DNA from: an uncultured bacterium
Lineage (GTDB): Bacteria; Actinomycetota; Coriobacteriia; Coriobacteriales; Coriobacteriaceae
DNA length: 5,983 bases
Direction: 5' to 3'
Assembly: GCA_905215095.1 (NCBI GenBank)
Contig: CAJMOL010000107.1
Location: forward strand, 1-5,983
Under the pieces are notes generated by a model that saw nothing but the letters and a program-made list of their open reading frames with translations, was not told where the DNA came from and did not search any database. Position 1 is the first letter of the stretch, and each line of letters starts with the position of its first letter. Shown here in pieces: positions 1-5,264 of this stretch. A program made the translations under genes and the position numbers.

Positions 1-61
1 GCAGCTGCACACCAACTGCGTTGTCGTTGCCGACGAGGCCGCCCTTTCGCTCTGCAAGTAG
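1..61 (+). CDS. C-terminal end of an unidentified protein (partial, cut by left edge)
   Basis: Frame 2 reads the last 19 residues QLHTNCVVVADEAALSLCK and stops at TAG 59-61. I chose this frame because it looks protein-like (a hydrophobic beta-strand-like VVVA followed by an acidic/alanine helix-like tail) and because its stop lies 32 bases before a strong + strand terminator, as expected for the end of a transcription unit. Frame 1 stays open through the terminator hairpin and is therefore unlikely. The fragment is too short for me to recognise the family, so I give no function. Confidence 0.5.
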   Translation, partial: QLHTNCVVVADEAALSLCK

Positions 62-93
62 CGAAAGCCTATCACCTCGACATAGCTTTGCCG

Positions 94-121
94 AAGGCCT
101 CCGCTTTGCGGGGGCCTTTTT
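94..121 (+). terminator. Rho-independent terminator of the left-edge gene
   Basis: The arms AAGGCCTCCGC (94-104) and GCGGGGGCCTT (108-118) pair over 11 bp with one G-U wobble and a TTT loop, followed directly by a T run to 121. It ends the + strand gene that stops at 61. On the opposite strand the hairpin has only a two-A extension of the stem and no useful T-tract, so it acts mainly on + strand transcripts. Confidence 0.88.
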
Positions 122-164
122 GCTGAGCGCGCGCCGTGTGCTTGACGAAAATCTTGCAGCGAAC

Positions 165-192
165 TTGACGGGTGCGTCTGGTGCAGCATGAT
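165..192 (+). promoter_or_regulatory. Weak candidate promoter in the gap before the BTAD regulator
   Basis: TTGACG (165-170, five of six matches to the sigma-70-type -35) is followed after 16 bases by CATGAT (187-192, four of six matches to the -10). A second TTGACG lies at 142-147 without a partner. If used, it would give the regulator a 5' untranslated leader of roughly 300 bases. The match is modest and I saw no better promoter closer to the gene, so this is only a candidate. Confidence 0.25.
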
Positions 193-447
193 TCATTCCA
201 TAACAGATACTATGCATAAATGCTATGAAAAGGTCGCAGACGGTAGCTAGCGTTAGGTGAGTTGCGCAACACAATTGAACAGCGCTCATTTGAGGTACAC
301 TGCCAAAGGATGGGACAAGCTGGCAAGCGCATTGACCTGCGCAAAGACTGATTGGTTGGGGGATAAGTTTCAATCGGACCACGCTGAACAAAAACTTGCC
401 ATTTGCGTACCAACAAACATCCTAAACCGTAGCATCGCTCTATTCAT

Positions 448-488
448 CTAGCGATACATATGGTCTAGCGTTACGGTGTCCATGTGGT
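448..488 (+). repeat. Imperfect tandem duplication, candidate operator of the regulator gene
   Basis: Unit 1 (448-464) is CTAGCGATACATATGGT. Unit 2 (465-488) is CTAGCGTTAC, then an extra GGTGTCC, then ATGTGGT. Without the 7-base insertion the two units agree at 15 of 17 positions. A third partial copy, CTAGCGTTAG, lies at 247-256. The array ends 6 bases before the GAGGAG ribosome binding site at 495-500. BTAD/SARP regulators are known to bind short direct repeats near promoters, so an autoregulatory site is a reasonable inference. The 17-base period is not the 11- or 22-base period typical of SARP sites. Confidence 0.5.
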
Positions 489-505
489 CGAGTTGAGGAG
501 CGGGC

Positions 506-3505
506 ATGGTTAACGATTTGGGCAATACGGACGACCTCGAGCTTATGCCGCTGGGCAGTAGTTATACGGTGCGGCGCGATCGCTTGATGAACGAACTTAT
601 CACCAAGGGCCGAAAGGCCGGCATCGTAGTCCTCTACGCGCCTGATGGCTTTGGGAAAACCTCGGTGCTGCTGCAGTATACCCAAGAGGTTAAAAGCGAT
701 CCGACGCGAGGTCCCGTGCGGATCATCGAGGCAGACCGTGCTATTGGGCGCGAGGTGTTTATGCAGCTCGAGGTCGTTACCGATGAGCTTAAGGACAAGC
801 CGCACTCCCTGATTGCAATCGATAACGTGCCTAATCTCAGCCAGAGCGAGACCGAGGAGCTGATCGACCGGATCCGAAGCCTGCGTGCTATGGGGGTTGG
901 GGTCTTTTTGAGCTGCCGTCCTTCGAATCGCCAGCTGATTCATGGACTGGGCGATTCGATTAAAGTCAACGCGCAGATGCTCAAGGTGCATGCCTATGAG
1001 TATTCGGCGTGGGCATCGGCGTTCTCGATCAGCACATCGCTCGACTTCTACCAGCTTACGCAGGGCGTGCCCGAGCTCGTCTCGGCTATGCAGTCGGGAC
1101 TCTACGGGCAGGGAGACGTTGCCCAGATGCTCGAAAACGAGATCGTTAATATCTACGGTGCGGCACTTGTTGATCTGGCATCGCTCGAGAACAACGCCCT
1201 GTTTAGTGTGGCATGCTTGATGGTCCTAATGGGTGAGGGCACTATTTCGGAGCTCGAGGCTTGCGGTGTTAGGCTTTCGGCGATTGACCAGTCCTATCTT
1301 GTCCGCGATTATCCCATATTTGGCGTTGATCCGGCAGACCGGAGCTTTACCTGCTTGGGTACCGAGGATAACGCACGTCTGCGATTGCGCAAGCTGGTCG
1401 CCGAAATTCGCCCCGAACTCGTTGTGCGGGCGGCGCGTATATTGATTAAAGCGGGGCGCTGCGATACCGCGATGGACCTTGCCGACGCGTTTTTGGACCG
1501 CAGTGCGGTGTTGGAGCTTGCCGGGCAGTATGGGGTCGATCTGGCCCTGACGGGGCATGGAGGGGATGTCTGCCGCGCGGCACTGGGAAAGACCGAAGCA
1601 GATGGCCGGGTATCGGAGCCGACGCCTGACGAGGCACTCGGCATCTATCTGGCGGCGGTGAGCGTCTCCAATACAAAACTCGCGCGGTATATGGCCTCAA
1701 TTATCGAGCATGCGGGCGAGCAAGCGATTTGCGAGCTCGATCCCGTGTCGTGGAAGGTAGCGCACGCGTTTACGGCCGCCTGTTATGGAGATAGTGGTCT
1801 GGGGCTTCCGGCAAGCCATACAGCGCTGGGAAGTGAGGCGTCTTGTGCCGCACTCGACATGCTGTCCGCACATATCGAGATAAAACATGGGCTGACCGAG
1901 CGGGCGAAGGGTGGTGAGATCCTCGCAGGGCTCAAAACGGATAAGGTCTACGATTGTGAGCTCGATATCGCGGGGACGTTTGTGCGGGCGGACCGCATGT
2001 TGACGGAGCTATTTGATGGGTCGTATGCAGGGACTGACGAGCGTGATGACGAGATGGCCCTGACGCTCGAGGCACTCGAAGCGCGTGACATCCGAGCACT
2101 CGCCATCTGGGTGCGCATGGTATTATCGGCGCGGCGCCTGTTTGCCGGCATGCCGGTGACCGACGAGCAGGCATTCAATGAGCTCGACCGTTTTGCCGTG
2201 CGTGTGCGTGACAATCAAGTCCAGTTGTTTGGCTTGATACTGGAAGGCTGGCAGTCGTTGGCTGAGGGGCGTCCGGTCAATGCCAAATTCCGTGCGGTGC
2301 AGGTGCTCAGGCTTGCCGAGGAATCGATCGGATACATACGCGACAACGCACTGCTGCTAGAGCGCGCGGCGTACTTACGCAATACATCGATGGTATCGGT
2401 GCGCGAAGAGGCAGAGCTGCTCGATTTGAGTCGGACGCAGGTCGGTGGTGCCGAGGCATGGATGGTGGCGCTGCATTTGGCCTCCGCAGGCCGCGATAGC
2501 GACCTTGCAGCCTGGATGTCCATGAACCGCCCGGGAATTTTGGATCCGTCATATCGGCTGTTTGCGCGTCTTGCGATGCATTGTCTGGGTGAGCCTGCTG
2601 CTAGAATTCGAAAGAAGCTCCCGGTGCGCGAGCTGTCGCGGTATTCGCTGCGTGACGACTTTGAGGGCGAAGGCGAGCGCCTGTTCCAGGCCGGCGATGC
2701 CGAGGGTGTCGACGTGATTGGTCATATCGAGATCCGCATGTTTGGGACGTTTCGTGCCGAGCGCGACGGGTTTCCCATCACGGATAAGATGTGGCGCCGC
2801 AAGAAAGCGGCGACGCTTGCCGAGCGGCTTGCGCTGGGCATGGATGCACTGGTCGACCGCGAGACGCTGGCTATGGAGCTGTGGCCCCATGCCGAGTTCA
2901 ATAGCGCTCGTAACAATCTGTACTCGACGATATCGCGCCTGCGTTCGGCCTTGGGGCCGACACCGGACGGCAAGTCGTGTGTGTTGATTCAAAACGAGTG
3001 CATTGGGCTTAACGGCGATTACGTCAAGACCGACGTGCGGTTGTTTGATCAGATAAGCCGCGAAATTTTGGGAAATCGCACGGGTGCGCGCGGGCCCCAT
3101 TTAGTTGAGCTGTGCCTTAAAATTGAGCAGCTTTATGCCGGACCGCTGTATGTTCCCAATGGCTGTAATCCCACCTACTTTTTGCGTATGAGGCGCATTA
3201 TGGAATCGAAGTATATCGACTGCATGATTCGGGGCGCGAACGCCGCCCTAGAAGAAAACGACCTGCAGTCGGCGGTATGGCTGGTGGAGTCGGGGCTGCG
3301 GCAAGAGACGGCGCGCGAGGACATGGTGCGTTGCGCTATGCGCGTCTACGGTGCGGCGGGGCGACGACGCGATATCGTCGAGCTGTACAGTGGGCATATG
3401 CATCACCTGAGGGAGCAGGTCAATGGCGTGCCCGAGCCCGAGACGCGGCGTCTGTACGAGCGCTTGGTGGAGGGTAGGCTTAACCGCGTGCTCGTCGAAC
3501 GATAA
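506..3505 (+). CDS. Large transcriptional regulator: MalT-like STAND NTPase with C-terminal winged helix and BTAD
   Basis: 999 residues; ATG 506 follows GAGGAG with a 5-base gap. The N-terminal NTPase has a Walker A motif APDGFGKT (45-52), a Walker B-like LIAID (102-106, followed by N rather than a second acid) and a sensor-like strand VFLSCRPS (133-140), as in MalT/LAL-type STAND ATPases. Residues of about 290-345 resemble the helical repeats after that domain (AARILIKAGRCDTAMDLADAF), and the helical middle runs to about 730. The C-terminus starts with IEIRMFGTF (741-749). ELWPHAEFNSARNNLYSTIS, running into the RLRSAL helix (to 816), is the signature of an OmpR/SARP winged helix. The BTAD occupies roughly 845-990. 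Known AfsR-type SARPs have the reverse order, with DNA binding first. The protein probably oligomerises on binding ATP and an unknown inducer, then activates transcription. Its target is not visible here; autoregulation through the repeats at 448-488 is possible. No membrane segment or signal peptide is seen. Confidence 0.93.
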   Translation: MVNDLGNTDDLELMPLGSSYTVRRDRLMNELITKGRKAGIVVLYAPDGFGKTSVLLQYTQEVKSDPTRGPVRIIEADRAIGREVFMQLEVVTDELKDKPHSLIAIDNVPNLSQSETEELIDRIRSLRAMGVGVFLSCRPSNRQLIHGLGDSIKVNAQMLKVHAYEYSAWASAFSISTSLDFYQLTQGVPELVSAMQSGLYGQGDVAQMLENEIVNIYGAALVDLASLENNALFSVACLMVLMGEGTISELEACGVRLSAIDQSYLVRDYPIFGVDPADRSFTCLGTEDNARLRLRKLVAEIRPELVVRAARILIKAGRCDTAMDLADAFLDRSAVLELAGQYGVDLALTGHGGDVCRAALGKTEADGRVSEPTPDEALGIYLAAVSVSNTKLARYMASIIEHAGEQAICELDPVSWKVAHAFTAACYGDSGLGLPASHTALGSEASCAALDMLSAHIEIKHGLTERAKGGEILAGLKTDKVYDCELDIAGTFVRADRMLTELFDGSYAGTDERDDEMALTLEALEARDIRALAIWVRMVLSARRLFAGMPVTDEQAFNELDRFAVRVRDNQVQLFGLILEGWQSLAEGRPVNAKFRAVQVLRLAEESIGYIRDNALLLERAAYLRNTSMVSVREEAELLDLSRTQVGGAEAWMVALHLASAGRDSDLAAWMSMNRPGILDPSYRLFARLAMHCLGEPAARIRKKLPVRELSRYSLRDDFEGEGERLFQAGDAEGVDVIGHIEIRMFGTFRAERDGFPITDKMWRRKKAATLAERLALGMDALVDRETLAMELWPHAEFNSARNNLYSTISRLRSALGPTPDGKSCVLIQNECIGLNGDYVKTDVRLFDQISREILGNRTGARGPHLVELCLKIEQLYAGPLYVPNGCNPTYFLRMRRIMESKYIDCMIRGANAALEENDLQSAVWLVESGLRQETAREDMVRCAMRVYGAAGRRRDIVELYSGHMHHLREQVNGVPEPETRRLYERLVEGRLNRVLVER

Positions 3506-3535
3506 AAAATGAGCGTCCGAATTGCTCGGACGCTC
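3504..3535 (-). terminator. Rho-independent terminator of the yhbY-like gene
   Basis: Arms GAGCGTCCGA (3511-3520) and TCGGACGCTC (3526-3535) form a perfect 10-bp stem with a 5-base loop. Read on the - strand, the stem is followed by ATTTTTT, the T-tract of a terminator, 39 bases after the yhbY stop. The T-tract is the complement of the A run that includes the TAA stop codon (3503-3505) of the convergent regulator. On the + strand the hairpin is followed by GCAAGCTTG and lacks a T-tract, so it should stop + strand transcripts poorly. Confidence 0.85.
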
Positions 3536-3574
3536 GCAAGCTTGATGTATGTTGGCTCGCCGGATCGTTGGCTC

Positions 3575-3874
3575 TTAGACGAGCTTAATCTTCTCGATGT
3601 CCTTGCGCGAGGACTCGCGATACAGCGAGAACTTGCGGCCGATAACCTGAACAACGTCTGCATGGCAGCGCTCGGCGAGCTCTTCGGCGGCCTCGCGGGC
3701 AGAAAGACTGGAACCATCGAGTACGGAGCACTTAACGAGCTCGTGCTTCTCCAGGTAGGCGACCGTCTGCTCGACGGTGCCCTCGTTGACATCGGACTTG
3801 CCGATGATGATGGCGGGGTTGAGGTGATGGGCCATGCTGCGAAGCTGCTTGACCTGTGCTCCTGTCAGTGCCAT
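3575..3874 (-). CDS. yhbY: YhbY-family CRM-domain RNA-binding protein
   Basis: 99 residues, the usual length of stand-alone CRM proteins (about 95-100). YhbY proteins bind pre-50S ribosomal particles and are thought to assist large-subunit assembly in the cytoplasm. Family features seen are LTGAQVKQLRSMAHHLNP (3-20), the strand AIIIGK (21-26), the helix ending in HELVK (44-48), and the C-terminal VVQVIGRKFSLYRES (74-88). The CRM GxxG loop normally reads G-x-x-G, for example GSNG in E. coli and GKGG in Bacillus. Here it is G25-K-S-D28, so the second glycine is Asp. The ATG at 3872-3874 has only a weak Shine-Dalgarno (AAAGCGAG in the mRNA, complement of 3880-3887). The gene stands apart from the nadD/rsfS or aroE neighbours often seen. 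It is convergent with the regulator and 182 bases downstream of the methyltransferase, whose transcript it might share since no terminator is evident between them. Confidence 0.92.
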   Translation of the reverse strand: MALTGAQVKQLRSMAHHLNPAIIIGKSDVNEGTVEQTVAYLEKHELVKCSVLDGSSLSAREAAEELAERCHADVVQVIGRKFSLYRESSRKDIEKIKLV

Positions 3875-4056
3875 GGGTTCTCGCTTTCTATGTTATGGGG
3901 CGCCCCGCGATGGGGCCTTAATCTACGTGAGCTGTCCCACGATAGCGCAGGAACGGCGCGGTGTGGGGCGTGTTTGCCCAGTTCAAAAAGAATGCGGATG
4001 CCGAGCGGGAGAACAGCGCGGGTTACAGGCGGACGTGTACGGCGGCTGAAAGCGGT

Positions 4057-4944
4057 CTATGGACGGTCCGAAGAGACCGGCTCCCATGCAATAAACGCCC
4101 AACGGACCTTGCGGACGTGGTCGAGCATGTAGCGTCCCTGCGGTACGCCCTTGGAGCCCGGCTCGCCGGCACGGGGATTCTCAATCATGTGTTGAGCGAT
4201 GTAGTCGCGCAGACGGTCGATCTTATCCTCGTTACCGTGCTCGAGCATGCGGGAGAAGTCCGCTACGCCCGCCTCAAGGCTATCGAAGGTGTCGCGACGG
4301 GGCGATTCAAAGTACGTAACCTGCGGCAGGGCACCCATCTGAATGAGGATATTAAAGGCATACACAAAGCCATTACTGCAGGTAACCGAGGCACCGATGG
4401 CGTTCATCAGGTGCAGGTCATAGCGCGGGCTGGAGTTGGCGACCATCGTGACAGCACAACGCCGACGAGCCGTACGATCAAGCTTGGCAAGCGCACCTTT
4501 TAGATTGGTCGTCGTAACCGACCGACTGGCAAAGGCAACATCTACCGCTTTCGTGACCGGGCCAACCAAATCCCAATCATCATCCCAAGCAAGCTCAAGC
4601 GGTGTAATGCGATCTTCGAGCCCATAGTACTCAATGCCAGCATCAAGCGTGCCCAACATGGCAGGGGAAAAGTCAGCAGCAATCACGGGATGCCCAGCCT
4701 GAGCAAGCGGAATAGCAATCGACCCAGCCCCACACCCCATATCAAGCACCGACTCACCAGGCTCAAGCGCTAACAGCTTCATAAAATCCCGAGCATACGA
4801 AGCAGTCTCAAGCGGCCGAAAATGCCGAGCCCGCTTATCCCACTCAAAAGAATCATCAGCCCGCCGCCGACCAGCCTGCAGACGCATCCACTCCTGGTTC
4901 CAATCTGTGGAAAGCAGCTCAGAACGATTCTCCCCATCAACCAC
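4057..4944 (-). CDS. Class I SAM-dependent methyltransferase, substrate unknown
   Basis: 295 residues from GTG 4942-4944. I chose that start because a perfect AGGAGG (4952-4957 on the complement) lies 7 bases upstream; the ATG at 5002-5004, 20 codons earlier, has no Shine-Dalgarno. Motif I, VLDMGCGAGSIAIPLA (66-81), binds S-adenosylmethionine; AADFSPAML (89-97) carries the acidic residue (D91) expected to bind the ribose; VDVAFASRSV (134-143) is in the motif II position. The N-terminal DSFEWDKRARHF (31-42) resembles a leader seen in many Methyltransf_11/25-type proteins. Nothing in the C-terminal half identifies the substrate, which could be a small molecule, RNA or protein. Codon use shifts within the gene: the first ~95 codons favour T-ending GCT, GAT and CGG/GGG, while the last third favours GCC, GGC and CGC. 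The gene is divergent from sdaAB and upstream of yhbY on the same strand. Confidence 0.9.
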   Translation of the reverse strand: MVDGENRSELLSTDWNQEWMRLQAGRRRADDSFEWDKRARHFRPLETASYARDFMKLLALEPGESVLDMGCGAGSIAIPLAQAGHPVIAADFSPAMLGTLDAGIEYYGLEDRITPLELAWDDDWDLVGPVTKAVDVAFASRSVTTTNLKGALAKLDRTARRRCAVTMVANSSPRYDLHLMNAIGASVTCSNGFVYAFNILIQMGALPQVTYFESPRRDTFDSLEAGVADFSRMLEHGNEDKIDRLRDYIAQHMIENPRAGEPGSKGVPQGRYMLDHVRKVRWAFIAWEPVSSDRP

Positions 4945-4951
4945 GGGCCAA

Positions 4952-4957
4952 CCTCCT
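4952..4957 (-). promoter_or_regulatory. Ribosome binding site fixing the methyltransferase start
   Basis: The complement reads AGGAGG, a perfect match to the anti-Shine-Dalgarno, with 7 bases to GTG 4944-4942. It lies inside the longer open frame that could begin at ATG 5004, and it is the reason for calling the shorter protein. Confidence 0.8.
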
Positions 4958-5001
4958 AGCAACAAAAAAGCGACTCCTCCCAAAAGAAGAGCCGCAACAA
5001 G

Positions 5002-5032
5002 CATATATCAGAAAGAACCGATCCAACGCCAA
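5002..5032 (-). promoter_or_regulatory. Weak candidate promoter of the methyltransferase
   Basis: On the - strand TTGGCG (5032-5027) is followed after 19 bases by TATATG (5007-5002), each matching four of six consensus bases. A transcript from here would start near 4995, leaving about 50 bases before GTG 4944 and excluding the upstream ATG 5004. That agrees with the start chosen from the ribosome binding site. The spacer is longer than the ideal 17, so confidence is low. Confidence 0.25.
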
Positions 5033-5038
5033 ACCGCC

Positions 5039-5130
5039 GCACCAGCCAAGTGGTGCAGGAGCGAAGCAACTGCAACCGGGATAGAACTCAACCGAGGTCC
5101 CGTTATGCGGGAGCCCCGCCGCCGGGCGGC
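5039..5130 (+). other. Hairpin-rich upstream part of the sdaAB leader/promoter region
   Basis: Three short hairpins precede the main leader structure: GCACCA/TGGTGC (5039-5044 with 5051-5056, loop GCCAAG), TCCCG/CGGGA (5098-5102 with 5108-5112, loop TTATG) and GCCG/CGGC (5118-5121 with 5127-5130). The word GGGATAGAAC at 5078-5087 recurs at 5245-5254 just before the sdaAB start, and AGGAGCG at 5057-5063 recurs at 5255-5261. I could not find a good -35/-10 pair for sdaAB. TATAAG at 5136-5141 is -10-like, but it has no -35 and would cut into the closing helix of the RNA structure. Confidence 0.35.
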
Positions 5131-5136
5131 AGACAT

Positions 5137-5259
5137 ATAAGGTCGATCGCGAGTTCCGCACGAGCCGGAGAGCACTTAATGTGCTCTCCGTGCGAGTCAG
5201 GACTGTCCGAGCAGGCGACCTTATGCCCCGCCCCTCGGGACGAAGGGATAGAACAGGAG
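5137..5259 (+). ncRNA. Structured 5' leader of sdaAB, candidate divergent ykkC-family riboswitch
   Basis: ATAAGGTCG (5137-5145) pairs perfectly with CGACCTTAT (5216-5224), enclosing 70 bases. Inside, CGCAC (5157-5161) pairs with GTGCG (5190-5194), and GGAGAGCAC (5167-5175) with GTGCTCTCC (5181-5189) around a TTAAT loop; GAGCC (5162-5166) is a one-sided bulge. Three blocks resemble, from memory, conserved ykkC segments in the right order: ATCGCGAGTTCCG (5146-5158; about 10 of 13 match ATCTAGGGTTCCG), GGACTGTCCGAGCAGG (5200-5215; compare ACTGGTCCGAGAG, one base shorter here) and GACGAAGGGATAGAACAGGAG (5239-5259; compare the ACGG-AGGGATAAAAG-GGGAG block). The last block contains the Shine-Dalgarno AGGAG (5255-5259), and no terminator follows, so any control is probably at translation. 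Family ligands include guanidine, ppGpp and PRPP; the ligand here is unknown. Structure is more certain than family assignment. Confidence 0.5.
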
Positions 5260-5264
5260 CGCAT

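Larger units (their letters stand above)
122..505. other. Intergenic region of about 380 bp, no convincing gene
   Basis: This stretch holds no open frame with a credible ribosome binding site or recognisable product. It is less GC-rich than the surrounding genes. What I can see is the candidate promoter at 165-192, the short palindrome GCATAAATGC (214-223), the 10-bp perfect palindrome GTTGCGCAAC (261-270), the word CTAGCGTTAG (247-256), and the tandem duplication at 448-488. The ribosome binding site GAGGAG (495-500) of the regulator is at its right end. The concentration of repeats suggests a regulatory region for the large regulator downstream. Confidence 0.5.

Noticed and set aside
257..451. 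A 64-codon + strand frame in the gap before the regulator, starting with GTG
   Set aside because: No ribosome binding site, no recognisable motif, ordinary composition of non-coding sequence, and its stop falls within the CTAGCG repeat.
440..991. A 183-codon - strand frame antisense to the start of the regulator
   Set aside because: It overlaps the NTPase-coding region, whose reading frame shows clear family motifs; the antisense product resembles no family and reflects the GC bias of the codon positions.
3509..4132. A 207-codon + strand frame covering the yhbY-like gene
   Set aside because: It is antisense to a well-supported CRM-domain gene and its protein looks like a shadow of that frame.
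3961..4503. A 180-codon + strand frame from GTG 3961 whose first residues (FAQFKKNADAERENSAGY) look protein-like
   Set aside because: Most of it is antisense to the methyltransferase, there is no ribosome binding site, and only the first ~35 codons lie in the gap. It could be a relic of another gene, but the evidence is too thin.
5136..5141. TATAAG as the -10 of the sdaAB promoter
   Set aside because: No -35 element at 15-19 bases upstream and no extended -10; transcription from it would remove the 5' strand of the closing helix.
5137..5224. tRNA or tRNA-like fold, because an 88-base region is closed by a long helix
   Set aside because: No T-loop sequence of the GTTCGA type, no D-arm, no CCA-compatible end, and the inner hairpin layout does not fit a cloverleaf on either strand.
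5039..5264. T-box or glycine riboswitch before sdaAB
   Set aside because: No T-box sequence (TGGNACCGCG-like) and no terminator/antiterminator pair; the typical glycine aptamer core was not seen.
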